A stretch of DNA of 64,000 nucleotides from Hymenobacter swuensis DY53 (GTDB lineage Bacteria > Bacteroidota > Bacteroidia > Cytophagales > Hymenobacteraceae), in the NCBI RefSeq assembly GCF_000576555.1, contig NZ_CP007145.1, forward strand, positions 1,054,001-1,118,000, written 5' to 3'. Below are positions 16,543 through 24,090 of this stretch, piece by piece. Under the pieces are notes generated by a model. That model was not told the origin of the DNA, did not search any database, and saw only the letters and a program-made list of their open reading frames with translations. How positions within the stretch are numbered: position 1 is the stretch's first letter; each line of letters begins with the position of its first letter. The translations under genes were made by a program, and so were the position numbers.

Positions 16543-17838
16543 TTATTCCTGCCGGTACACCACGCCTTGTTTCATCACGAAGCGGACCTGCTGCATGGCG
16601 TTGATATCCTGCGTCGGGTCGCCCTGCACGGCCACCACGTCGGCCAGCTTGCCGGGCTCCAGCGTGCCCAGGTTGCTGGTCTGGCCCAGCAGCTCGGCGG
16701 CCCGCACGGTGGCACTGCGCAGCGCCTCCACGGGCGGCATGCCGGCCTCCACCATGTAGCGGAACTCCAGCGCATTCACGCCGTGCCGGAACACGGCCGC
16801 ATCGGTACCAAACGCAATTTTGACCCCCGCCTTGTACGCCCGCCCGAAGGTGGCCTGCAGCTTGGGGCCGATGGCCAACGCCTTGGGCGTCACCAGCGGC
16901 GGGTAGTAGTTGGGGATGGTGGCCGAGTCGGCTACCGATTTGCCGGCCGTGATGGTGGGCACGTACCAGGTGCCGTATTTCTTCATCAGCCCGATGGTTT
17001 CGTCGTCCATCAGCGTGCCGTGCTCGATGCTGGTGACGCCCGCCCGGATGGCGCGCTTCATGCCCTCGGCCCCGTGGGCGTGGCAGGCCACGGCCAGGCC
17101 CAGGTCGCGGGCGGTTTCCACCACGGCCCGGATTTCGGCTTCCGTGAACTGCGGGGCCGAGCCGTCCTTGGCCACGCTGAGTACGCCGCCGGTGCTGGCA
17201 ATCTTGATGAGGTCGGCCCCGCGCTTGTACTGCTCGCGCACGGCCTGACGGCCCTGGTCGGGGCCGTTGGCAATGCCATCGGCGGGGCCGGGCATGCCCA
17301 TCAGGTCGAGGCGGTAGCCGTTGGTGGGGTCCATGTGGCCGCCGGTACCCGAAATGGCCTTGCCCGCCGTGAATACGCGCGGCCCCGTCACCTGTCCCCG
17401 GTTGATGGCGTTGCGCAGGGCGATGTTCACGCCGGAGCCGCCCAAATCACGCACCGTGGTAAAGCCGGCCAGCAGGGTTTTACGGGCGTAGTCGAGGGAG
17501 CCAAACGCCACGTCGGCCGGGTTCTGGGTGAATTCCTTGAGGTAGTTGTCTTTGCTGGTTTCGTTTTCCAGGTGCACGTGGCAGTCGATGAGGCCAGGCA
17601 GCACGGTGCGGTTCTTCAGGTCGATGACCTTATCCTGCGCCCCGGCCGGGGTCGAGTAGCCGCGTTCCACAGCTAACACGCGGCCTTTTTCTATTACCAG
17701 CGTCATCTCCGTCTGGGCGCGCTCAGAGCGCATATCCAGCAAACGGCCGCAGTGGAGGTAGGTTTTCTGCGCGTGCGCGGTCGTGCAGGCCAGTAGCAGG
17801 CCGCCGAGGGCCAAAGGCAAACGAAAGGAAAAGGGCAT
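16543..17838 (-). CDS. Secreted amidohydrolase (imidazolonepropionase-like / metal-dependent dipeptidase type)
   Basis: This 431-residue protein has a signal peptide ending near AHAQ. The amidohydrolase fold is complete: H87xH89 in PGLIDCHVHLE, a likely metal-bridging Lys in GADLIKIASTGG, His in AVACHAHGAEG and SIEHGT, and Asp in KIAFGTDAAVFRHG. The C-terminus LGTLEPGKLADVVAVQGDP completes the composite beta-sandwich. Relatives include Xaa-Pro dipeptidase-like and Xaa-Arg carboxypeptidase-like hydrolases acting on peptides. The substrate here is not determinable. It is expected in the periplasm. Confidence 0.88.
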   Translation of the reverse strand: MPFSFRLPLALGGLLLACTTAHAQKTYLHCGRLLDMRSERAQTEMTLVIEKGRVLAVERGYSTPAGAQDKVIDLKNRTVLPGLIDCHVHLENETSKDNYLKEFTQNPADVAFGSLDYARKTLLAGFTTVRDLGGSGVNIALRNAINRGQVTGPRVFTAGKAISGTGGHMDPTNGYRLDLMGMPGPADGIANGPDQGRQAVREQYKRGADLIKIASTGGVLSVAKDGSAPQFTEAEIRAVVETARDLGLAVACHAHGAEGMKRAIRAGVTSIEHGTLMDDETIGLMKKYGTWYVPTITAGKSVADSATIPNYYPPLVTPKALAIGPKLQATFGRAYKAGVKIAFGTDAAVFRHGVNALEFRYMVEAGMPPVEALRSATVRAAELLGQTSNLGTLEPGKLADVVAVQGDPTQDINAMQQVRFVMKQGVVYRQE

Positions 17839-17992
17839 GATTGGGAGGGAGGCAAAGAATGAAGCAGGGCGGAAGATACAGCGGAAATAAACGCTGCATG
17901 CAGCCTAAAGTCGCGGCAATTCGTACCTTTTGGCACCCGTCCGGGCCTCCCGGATGACACACTCACTATTTCACCATCTCACCACTTTCCTT

Positions 17993-18244
17993 ATGGCCTC
18001 TCCCGAAGAATTTGAAGCCGCTGCCGCCCGCAGCAAAGAGCTGCCCGCCAAGCCTGATAACACCACCCTGCTCAAAATGTACGCCCTCTACAAGCAGGGC
18101 AGCGAAGGTGACATCAGCGGCGACCGGCCCGGCGGGTTCGATTTCAAAGCCATTGCCAAGTACGACGCCTGGGCCGGCCTGCGCGGCAAATCCCAGGAGG
18201 AAGCCCGCCAAGAGTACGTTGACTTCGTAAACTCCCTGTTCTAA
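17993..18244 (+). CDS. Acyl-CoA-binding protein
   Basis: This 83-residue four-helix protein has the ACBP signature: LLKMYALYKQGSEGDIS, RPGGFDFKAIAKYDAWAGLR and GKSQEEARQEYVDFV, with the Lys and Tyr residues that contact the CoA and adenine. It buffers and carries long-chain acyl-CoA in the cytosol. The length is normal for the family. The start ATG 17993 follows a TCACCATCTCACCAC stretch shared with the leader of the gene at 129. A TACCTTTT sequence at 17923-17930 may be the -7 promoter box. Confidence 0.93.
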   Translation: MASPEEFEAAAARSKELPAKPDNTTLLKMYALYKQGSEGDISGDRPGGFDFKAIAKYDAWAGLRGKSQEEARQEYVDFVNSLF

Positions 18245-18257
18245 GCTTTCTGTCAGG

Positions 18258-18345
18258 AAGCTACAAGCCCTCAGCTACAAGCGGCAAGCCTTCTAAAAGG
18301 GACTTGCTGCCTGCAGCTGAGGGCTTGCCGCTTGTAGCTTGCCGC
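18258..18345. repeat. Inverted word repeat with two overlapping pairings
   Basis: GCTACAAGCGGCAAGC (18274-18289) pairs with GCTTGCCGCTTGTAGC (18323-18338), and CAAGCCCTCAGCT (18264-18276) pairs with AGCTGAGGGCTTG (18315-18327). The two helices share bases and cannot both form. It lies between the convergent ACBP and CDGSH genes and could act as a terminator, though it has no T tract. Confidence 0.65.
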
Positions 18346-18624
18346 CTACGCCAGCGGAGCTGCGCCGGCGTCGGGCGTAGCGGGGGGCGTTACGGGAGCA
18401 GCGGGCTTGGGCGCAGGCAGGTCGAAGGCAGTGGCGTCGTGCTCGAAGTGGCCTTTGTGCGAACCGTCGCAGAAGGGCTTGTTCTTGGAGAGGCCGCAGC
18501 GGCAGATGCTGATTCGCTCCCGGCCGGCGAGGCCGTAGGGCTGGCCCTGGGCATCTACCAGCTCGAAATCGTTGCCATCAACGCGCAGAGAGCCATTGCT
18601 CAGGACGGTAAGTTTGGTTGCCAT
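18346..18624 (-). CDS. CDGSH iron-sulfur domain protein
   Basis: This 92-residue protein contains one CDGSH (mitoNEET-type) motif, CRCGLSKNKPFCDGSH, with ligands C41, C43, C52 and H56 for a [2Fe-2S] cluster. The C-terminal 25 residues are an Ala/Pro/Thr-rich tail. No membrane anchor is present, so it is probably cytosolic. Family roles are in redox or cluster transfer; a specific partner is not evident. I chose ATG 18624, where the domain begins. Confidence 0.92.
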   Translation of the reverse strand: MATKLTVLSNGSLRVDGNDFELVDAQGQPYGLAGRERISICRCGLSKNKPFCDGSHKGHFEHDATAFDLPAPKPAAPVTPPATPDAGAAPLA

Positions 18625-18687
18625 GGGGCGGGGAAAAGTAAGGTGAGAAAACAGGTGATTGGAATGCCGGAGTGGCGTCACAAGGAG

Positions 18688-19200
18688 CTATAGTGCCTTG
18701 CGCATCACATAGTCATTCATCCAGTAGGGGCCAATGGCAATGTCTTCCTCGTGGTGACGATGGAAGCCCAAATGCTCATAGAAGGCCTGGGCCGGGTTAT
18801 GGCGGTTTACGTTCAGATCCAGCGTGTGGCCACCCGCCGCCCGTACAGCCTGTTCTACGGCCGCTACCAGCCGTTGGCCCAGGCCCTGGCCCTGATGCGC
18901 GGGCAGCACATAGATTTTCTGGAGCTTGTACAGGCCAGCCTCCGACTGCGCCGAGAAGGAGGCATAACCACCGGCCTGCCCTTCTACGTACACCAGCAAA
19001 AACGTGTGGCCTTGCTCCGTCATCTGCCGCTCCAACGATGCCGGCGTGTAAATCACCCGGTACATGTATTCCAGCTGCTCCCGCGAGATGATAAACCGGT
19101 ACGTGGGCTCCCAGGTGGCTTCCGCCAGCCCCACAATCACCGGAATGTCGGCTAGGGTAGCGGGCTGGATGTGAATGGAAGGCGCGGTGGAAACTGACAT
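18688..19200 (-). CDS. GNAT family N-acetyltransferase
   Basis: This 170-residue protein has the GNAT fold: an N-terminal IHIQPATLADIPVIVGLAEA and an acetyl-CoA binding loop in LQKIYVLPAHQGQGLGQRLV (motif A, Q/RxxGxG/A). A C-terminal NRHNPAQAFYEHLGF (motif B) follows. The substrate is not readable. I chose ATG 19200; the reading frame continues upstream, but only with a non-homologous extension. Confidence 0.88.
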   Translation of the reverse strand: MSVSTAPSIHIQPATLADIPVIVGLAEATWEPTYRFIISREQLEYMYRVIYTPASLERQMTEQGHTFLLVYVEGQAGGYASFSAQSEAGLYKLQKIYVLPAHQGQGLGQRLVAAVEQAVRAAGGHTLDLNVNRHNPAQAFYEHLGFHRHHEEDIAIGPYWMNDYVMRKAL

Positions 19201-19356
19201 AGCGGGCAAAAAACGGTATTTTTCGGCGTAAAACCGCGCCAAAAATCCAGAGTCGCGTGTTTTGGGCCGGAAATTGCCCAGGCCCCTATACGGGTTCGGC
19301 ACCGGGGCCGTTCCTATTCTACTTCTTCCTCACCTACTCCCGCCAACTCCTGCTCT

Positions 19357-20037
19357 ATGAAACTTCCTTTTTCGGGTGCGCTACTAACGGCTGCCGGCTT
19401 GTTGCTGACTACGGCGGCCACCGCCCAGCAAACGCCTAAAACAACGACCAAGCCTTCGGCTTCCACCTCGAAAACCTCTACTGCCACCACGGCCGGTGTG
19501 GAGCGCGACCTGCGTGACTTCAGTGACTGGGTGAACGACAAGGTGGACCGCGCCGCTACCACGGCCCGCCGCGAGCTGCCGCGCATCAGCGAGGAGTTTG
19601 ACCGCCAGAGCAAGCGCATCGATAAGGCCGTGGACAGTCTCACGGTGGAAGGCAAACGCGAGTACAGCACCCAGAAAGTGCGCTACCAACGCTGGGCTAC
19701 TCGTCAGGACAGCCTTGATGCCTCCGCCCGCCGCCCCGCTACCGCCGACCAGGCCCAGCGCCGCCTGCTGAACGAAGACGTGAACATCAGTAAGGCCCGC
19801 CCCACCGAACTATCAGACCTGTATTTCCGCCTGATCGAAACTATGCGCTCCGATAAGCAGAACTGGACGCAGGCCGACTGGAGTGCTGCCAGTGCCGTGC
19901 TGACCCGCCTGAACACCCGTTATGAACAGGTGCGGGAGCAGATTCCGCTGGAAGAGCGCCTGCGCATCCGTACGCTGCAGGGCGAGTTCCGGACCCTGGA
20001 GAAAGCCCGCGACGTGAAAGATGTGATTCGCGAATAA
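19357..20037 (+). CDS. Secreted helical protein of unknown function
   Basis: This 226-residue protein has a signal peptide ending near TAATAQQ, then a Thr/Ser/Lys-rich linker (about 25-48). The rest is highly charged and helical (VERDLRDFSDWVNDKVDRAA, EFDRQSKRIDKAVDSL, RLRIRTLQGEFRTLEKARDV), consistent with extended coiled helices in the periplasm. No catalytic motif or named family is recognised. It is closed by the hairpin at 20063-20099. Confidence 0.7.
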   Translation: MKLPFSGALLTAAGLLLTTAATAQQTPKTTTKPSASTSKTSTATTAGVERDLRDFSDWVNDKVDRAATTARRELPRISEEFDRQSKRIDKAVDSLTVEGKREYSTQKVRYQRWATRQDSLDASARRPATADQAQRRLLNEDVNISKARPTELSDLYFRLIETMRSDKQNWTQADWSAASAVLTRLNTRYEQVREQIPLEERLRIRTLQGEFRTLEKARDVKDVIRE

Positions 20038-20062
20038 CCGCTTTTTATTATGCACATGTACC

Positions 20063-20105
20063 GCCGCGCCCGATGAACAAGTTGTTCATCGGGCGCGGCT
20101 GGTTT
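20063..20105. terminator. Intrinsic terminator between convergent genes
   Basis: Arms 20063-20080 and 20082-20099 (GCCGCGCCCGATGAACAA and its complement) are perfect, followed by TGGTTTT. It serves the plus-strand gene at 19357 and possibly the minus-strand gene at 20114. Confidence 0.85.
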
Positions 20106-20113
20106 TGAATGTT

Positions 20114-20581
20114 TTAGGTAGGGTTGGCAGTATGGGGAGGCCTGTGCAACGGCTGGGGCTGAATACGGAGCCATTGCCAAGCGGCCGGCACATCGTAGAA
20201 AAGCTGAATGGGAATATGCTTTCGGACGCGTTCAAAGAAAGTCAGGCTGGCCAGCTGGTTGTGCATATCGGGGGAGAAGACGTAGGCAATGGCGCGCAGC
20301 CCACCCTCCATTGCCTGCGGCAGCCACTCGTACTCCAGCCAGTCCATGGCCTCATTCCAGTCGCCGGTAGCCTGGCTTTTATCATTGAGCAGGAGCGGAC
20401 AATAAAGGGTAGTCTGCGCCCTGAGATACTCCTGGGCCACATGGGTAACCTCGCGGCCTGTGAGGTTGCCGTACCAGCGGGCGCACAATACTTTCTGGGT
20501 TGGTGAGTGCAGGAAGTCCACCAGCGGCTTGCCATTCGCGTCAGCAACAGTGCCTACTGGCTCTAAATGAAGGGATGACAT
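20114..20581 (-). CDS. STAS/SpoIIAA-like small protein
   Basis: This 155-residue soluble protein has the pattern QKVLCARWYGNLTGREVTHV, CPLLLNDKSQATGDWNEAMD and GLRAIAYVFSPDMHNQLASL, resembling SpoIIAA/STAS-like proteins that are common as orphan genes in Cytophagales. The fold assignment is from memory of the pattern. No partner gene is nearby. I chose ATG 20581 over an upstream TTG-type start. The role is unknown. Confidence 0.6.
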   Translation of the reverse strand: MSSLHLEPVGTVADANGKPLVDFLHSPTQKVLCARWYGNLTGREVTHVAQEYLRAQTTLYCPLLLNDKSQATGDWNEAMDWLEYEWLPQAMEGGLRAIAYVFSPDMHNQLASLTFFERVRKHIPIQLFYDVPAAWQWLRIQPQPLHRPPHTANPT

Positions 20582-20667
20582 GGCGCGGGTAGTTAAAAAG
20601 AACATGCAGGAAAGGCTATATGGTTCTACGGCCGGGTTAGCGTAGCGTTGAGTTCGTTTGGCTTGCC

Positions 20668-20675
20668 TATTTTTG
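20668..20675 (+). promoter_or_regulatory. Candidate -7 element for the deoxynucleoside kinase
   Basis: TATTTTTG matches TAnnTTTG and lies 29 bases before ATG 20704. A TTG at 20648-20650 could be the -33 part, with spacing slightly short. Confidence 0.5.
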
Positions 20676-20703
20676 GGGCTCCGTTTTTTTCTGCACCTCG
20701 CTC

Positions 20704-21327
20704 ATGCACATTGCAATCGTCGGCAACATTGGCGCCGGCAAAACCACGCTGGCTAACAAACTGGCCCATCACTTCAATTGGGAAGTATTCCTGGAGGACG
20801 TCGACCATAATCCGTATCTGAAGGATTTCTACGACGATATGCCGCGCTGGGCGTTCCATCTGCAGGTATATTTCCTTAACAGCCGCTTCCGCCAGACCCA
20901 GCGTATCAAGGAGCTGCAGAAAACCGGCAAGGGCGTCATTCAGGACCGCACCATTTATGAGGATGCTCACATCTTCGCGGCCAATCTGAACCAATCGGGC
21001 CTGATGACGGAGCGGGACTACCAGAACTACCTGAGCCTGTTCAACTCCATGATCAGCATGGTGAACCCGCCCGACCTGCTGCTCTACCTGCGCGCCGACC
21101 TACCCAAGCTGGTTCAGCAGATTGAAAAGCGCAACCGCGACTACGAAAACAATATCAAAATCGACTACCTCAAGCACCTCAACGAGCACTATGAGGAGTG
21201 GATTCAGCAATACGACCACGGCAAGCTGCTCATCGTAGACGTGAACAACTTGGACTACGTGAACAACCCCGAAGATCTGAGCGTCATCATCGAGAAGATT
21301 AACAGCAAGCTGTTCGGGTTCTTTTAA
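20704..21327 (+). CDS. Deoxynucleoside kinase
   Basis: This 207-residue protein of the dCK/dGK family opens with a P-loop at once (MHIAIVGNIGAGKTTLANKL, residues 7-15). The phosphate-binding QDRTIYEDAHIF segment carries the Asp-Arg pair, and the lid RNRDYENNIKIDYLKHLNEHY is Arg-rich. It phosphorylates deoxynucleosides in the salvage pathway; which base it prefers cannot be read. The length is standard. It is a single gene closed by a bidirectional hairpin at 21338-21376. Confidence 0.92.
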   Translation: MHIAIVGNIGAGKTTLANKLAHHFNWEVFLEDVDHNPYLKDFYDDMPRWAFHLQVYFLNSRFRQTQRIKELQKTGKGVIQDRTIYEDAHIFAANLNQSGLMTERDYQNYLSLFNSMISMVNPPDLLLYLRADLPKLVQQIEKRNRDYENNIKIDYLKHLNEHYEEWIQQYDHGKLLIVDVNNLDYVNNPEDLSVIIEKINSKLFGFF

Positions 21328-21337
21328 TTGAAGTAGA

Positions 21338-21376
21338 AGAGAAAAAAGTAAAAGCGCCGCTTTTACTTTTTTCTCT
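21338..21376. terminator. Bidirectional intrinsic terminator
   Basis: Perfect 19-bp arms 21338-21356 and 21358-21376 (AGAGAAAAAAGTAAAAGCG and its complement), T-rich on each side, between the convergent genes at 20704 and 21387. Confidence 0.85.
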
Positions 21377-21386
21377 TTGACCTCCC

Positions 21387-22061
21387 TTACTCCCCCGTCA
21401 TAGCCTCATTAAGGAACTGCACGAAGGGTTTGGCGGCCTGCCAGGCTTCCAGCACCCGGGCCGGGAAATCGGGGCGGCGCACGTCGGCGTCGGAGAAGGA
21501 GCGCCACACGAAGAAGCTTTTCAGCCGCAGCCACTCAATGTCGGGGTCGGTTTTGTCGTAGCCCTTGGGAGCCGTTTTGAGGGCCTGTGACTGATCGAGG
21601 CCGTGGGGAAAGTGGTGCACTAGCTCGGGGTGCTGGCGGATGGCGTGGAAGGCGGCCCCATTGTAGTGGATTTCCTGGCGGATGCCAGCTAGCTGCTGGG
21701 GCTCGGGCATCCAGCGGCCGGCACCTACGTATGTTTCGCCATCGGGCTGCAGGGCAATAAAATAGCCGGCCTGGGGGCTGTGCCGGCCGCCGGGCTTGAT
21801 GCCCGCACCCATATGGCGCTTGTACGGCTCGTCGCTCTGCTGAAACCGGTCGTTTTTGTTAATGCGGAACATTACCTCGGAAGGCGAGAGGCCGCGCAGG
21901 CCGGGTTCCAAATCGGCGGAAGCATCGCGCAGCAGTTGGGCAATGAAGGCGGTGTACTCGGCGCGGGCTTGGTGGTAGTCGGCGCGGTGCTGGTCCATCC
22001 AGGCTTTGTTGTTGTTGGCGGCCAGGGCACGCAGGAAATCCAGAATGAGGGCAAGATTCAT
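21387..22061 (-). CDS. DUF2461 (TIGR02453) family protein
   Basis: This 224-residue soluble protein starts LDFLRALAANNNKAWMDQHR, then FRINKNDRFQQSDEPYKRHM, GYFIALQPDGETYVGAGRWM, and ends with a helical region. These match the DUF2461 family, whose biochemical role is unknown. No operon partner is seen; the hairpin at 22100-22132 separates it from the upstream gene. Confidence 0.88.
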   Translation of the reverse strand: MNLALILDFLRALAANNNKAWMDQHRADYHQARAEYTAFIAQLLRDASADLEPGLRGLSPSEVMFRINKNDRFQQSDEPYKRHMGAGIKPGGRHSPQAGYFIALQPDGETYVGAGRWMPEPQQLAGIRQEIHYNGAAFHAIRQHPELVHHFPHGLDQSQALKTAPKGYDKTDPDIEWLRLKSFFVWRSFSDADVRRPDFPARVLEAWQAAKPFVQFLNEAMTGE

Positions 22062-22099
22062 AAGCAGAAGGAAGAAAGGCGGGCAGGGCCTGAAAAGCA

Positions 22100-22132
22100 G
22101 CCGCCCCGCACCGCTAAGCGGTACGGGGCGGC
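22100..22132 (-). terminator. Intrinsic hairpin downstream of the DUF547 gene
   Basis: Arms 22100-22115 and 22117-22132 (GCCGCCCCGCACCGCT / AGCGGTACGGGGCGGC) pair with one internal mismatch. It sits between the DUF547 stop and the DUF2461 start. Confidence 0.65.
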
Positions 22133-22153
22133 CGTGATGCGGGTTGGCGGTGG

Positions 22154-22963
22154 CTAATGTTTGCCCAGCGCCTGCGAGTTGCTCAGACCGGTCCGGTCGT
22201 TGAGAGCCCAGTTAAACGAGCGGTATTCCACCTTGGCCGTGGGTAGCACCGGTACCAGCGCGTAGCGGTTCACAAACTCGAGTACCTGCGCTTCGGGACC
22301 GAATTCGGCTGCGTAGGATTCAAACAGGCCCGAGAGCTGCACCTGTTGCGGGGTGAGCTGGTTGAAGGCCGGGTCGTTGAGGAAGCGTTTGGCCTGGGCG
22401 TCGAGCTGCTCGTTGACACGGGTGCCGGTGTAGGCTTCGGCCAGCACCGGGGGGCAGGAGGCCGCGCCGTACATTAAGGCAAAGTGGACGCGTGGGTCGT
22501 GAAACTGATTGCGCAGCACTTCCCGCTCAATCTGGTTGAGCGAATACGACTGGCCGCCCACGTTGACTACAGGCGCTTCCCAGGGCGACTTCAGCCCTCC
22601 GATTTCCTTCACCCGGATGTCGTTGATGCTGGCCAGCGGGTAATACTGCAGAATAAGGGAAGCGGCGGCGGCGTTGTAAGTGTTAATCCAGAAGGCCTTG
22701 GTGTCGTCCGCGGACCAGGTTTGCGGGTCGGGCTTTATTTTGCGCAGGCTTTGCAGGTAGTCCAGCAGCTGGGTTTCCTCGTCCAGCATGGCTTCGTAGT
22801 TGAAGCGGCCATCGGTGGTGACGTGGTGCTGCAACAACTGGTTCCAGGGTTGCTGCAGCTTGTCCAGCGCTGGGTTTGCTGCCGCGTTGCTCAAGGCCGG
22901 CCACCAGCTCAGCAGCAGGATAACCAGGAAAAAGCGGGAAACCAGACGGGGCAGCAACGGCAT
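22154..22963 (-). CDS. Secreted DUF547 protein
   Basis: This 269-residue protein has a signal peptide (MPLLPRLVSRFFLVILLLSW). The DUF547 core is clear: AFWINTYNAAAASLILQYYP, RVHFALMYGAASCPPVLAEA (with the conserved His and Cys) and a C-terminal YRSFNWALNDR. DUF547 is structurally uncharacterised in function; the conserved Cys/His could be catalytic. I chose ATG 22963, since an earlier TTG (22996) overlaps a perfect TATCTTTG promoter box. Confidence 0.85.
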   Translation of the reverse strand: MPLLPRLVSRFFLVILLLSWWPALSNAAANPALDKLQQPWNQLLQHHVTTDGRFNYEAMLDEETQLLDYLQSLRKIKPDPQTWSADDTKAFWINTYNAAAASLILQYYPLASINDIRVKEIGGLKSPWEAPVVNVGGQSYSLNQIEREVLRNQFHDPRVHFALMYGAASCPPVLAEAYTGTRVNEQLDAQAKRFLNDPAFNQLTPQQVQLSGLFESYAAEFGPEAQVLEFVNRYALVPVLPTAKVEYRSFNWALNDRTGLSNSQALGKH

Positions 22964-22993
22964 GAGCAAGAACGAAGGGCGGCGGAGAAAAAG

Positions 22994-23001
22994 CAAAGAT
23001 A
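22994..23001 (-). promoter_or_regulatory. Candidate -7 element for the DUF547 gene
   Basis: TATCTTTG on the minus strand matches TAnnTTTG, 31 bases before ATG 22963. It rules against the upstream TTG as the start. Confidence 0.55.
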
Positions 23002-23146
23002 AGCAGCTGAACCAGAACCGCCCTAAGTCCTTGTCTCAGTCAGGTGCCCTTGTTTCACCATTGAGTTTATTCAAGATTGAAAAGGGAGCAGCAAATAGTT
23101 CGGATTCGCCGCAACTGGTCAACGAGCAGCAAACAGCCAGCCCGGG

Positions 23147-23974
23147 TTACGCCTTATAACTGACCACCGTCAGCGTGTCGCCGACGCGCACGCTACCCTG
23201 ACCAGTGCTGGTTACGTTTTGCCCGAACATGACTTTGCTGCCTTCTGTGCGGTAGGTGGCCAGGGTGCGGAGCGGCTCGCCACCCGGGTTTTTTTTGGCA
23301 GTAGTCTGGTCGATGGTCGTGAGCACGCACCGGCCGCAGGCACGCACGGCCCGGAAGCTGACATCGCCGACTTGGAAGCTGGCCCAGTCGTCCTCGGCAA
23401 AGGCCTCGCCGCCGCTGAACACCAAGTTGGGCCGGAACCGGTCCATGCCCACCGCCTCCGCTAGCCGCGTGTTCAGCTCTGCCAACGACTCCTGCCCGAT
23501 CAGCAGAAACGGGTAGCCATCGGCAAAGCTCACTAGCTGGCCCTCGGGGTTGTGCTCGGGCTCCACGTCGCGCCGCACCATATCCGACATGTACACCAGC
23601 TTGCACTCTTCGCCTAAAGCCTCCGTCAGCCAGGTATCGCACTCGGGCTTACCGCGCCAGGCAAACACCATATCGTCCCAGATGGTCACGAACAGGGTTT
23701 TTTCGGGCGTGGCCTCAAAGGGCACGTAGAGCGGCAGCAGCTCGGGCCGCTGCTGGTGGCTAAGCAGGAAGCCGTTGTAGGCCGGGGCCACTTTCAGGTG
23801 GGCCATGGCGGCGGTCTGGCGCTGCGTCATGAACTGATTGCGCGCATTCACAATCAGCCAGCGCCGGTCGTGGCGCAGGCCGCGTGGTTCCACGGTAGCC
23901 TCGGTGAGGCGAATACCGCCCAGGGATTTTACCGGATAGATGTACAGATCGGAGAGCAGAAGGGGAGCAGCCAT
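23147..23974 (-). CDS. MOSC domain protein (YcbX/mARC-like)
   Basis: This 275-residue protein has an N-terminal MOSC beta-barrel (LYIYPVKSLGGIRLTEATVE, GLRHDRRWLIVN, MTQRQTAAMAHLKV) and a MOSC domain with DRFRPNLVFSGGEAFAEDDW and RACGRCVLTTIDQTT, where the first Cys is the probable molybdenum ligand. C-terminal ATYRTEGSKVMFGQNV is typical. Such enzymes reduce N-hydroxylated compounds using molybdenum cofactor. No electron-transfer partner gene lies nearby, and no ferredoxin domain is fused. I chose ATG 23974; the upstream reading frame is encoded by the word hairpin at 24001-24090. Confidence 0.9.
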   Translation of the reverse strand: MAAPLLLSDLYIYPVKSLGGIRLTEATVEPRGLRHDRRWLIVNARNQFMTQRQTAAMAHLKVAPAYNGFLLSHQQRPELLPLYVPFEATPEKTLFVTIWDDMVFAWRGKPECDTWLTEALGEECKLVYMSDMVRRDVEPEHNPEGQLVSFADGYPFLLIGQESLAELNTRLAEAVGMDRFRPNLVFSGGEAFAEDDWASFQVGDVSFRAVRACGRCVLTTIDQTTAKKNPGGEPLRTLATYRTEGSKVMFGQNVTSTGQGSVRVGDTLTVVSYKA

Positions 23975-23989
23975 GCTGCAAAGATTGTT

Positions 23990-24090
23990 GAATTGTTGGA
24001 GTGTTGGATGGCTGGATGGGTGCATGGTTGGGCACTTCACCAATTCACCCATCCAGCCATCTAACCATCCAACCATCCAACCATTCACCT
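23990..24090. repeat. Inverted repeat built of GGATGG/CCATCC words
   Basis: A perfect 16-bp core pairs 24007-24022 (GATGGCTGGATGGGTG) with 24046-24061, and both flanks continue with imperfect GTTGGATGG / CCATCCAAC words. It lies between the YitT gene stop and the MOSC start, in the MOSC leader. Confidence 0.7.

Noticed and set aside
16501..17676. Plus-strand open frame of 391 codons opposite the amidohydrolase
   Set aside because: Same shadow effect; the minus-strand protein has complete catalytic motifs and a signal peptide.
23975..24088. N-terminal extension of the MOSC protein (MNGWMVGWLDGWMGEL...)
   Set aside because: Encoded by the word hairpin, low complexity, and the MOSC barrel starts at the downstream ATG 23974.
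23990..24090. Possible CRISPR-like array from the repeated CCATCCAAC words
   Set aside because: The words are about 9 bases, directly adjacent and palindromic overall; there are no spacers and no cas genes.
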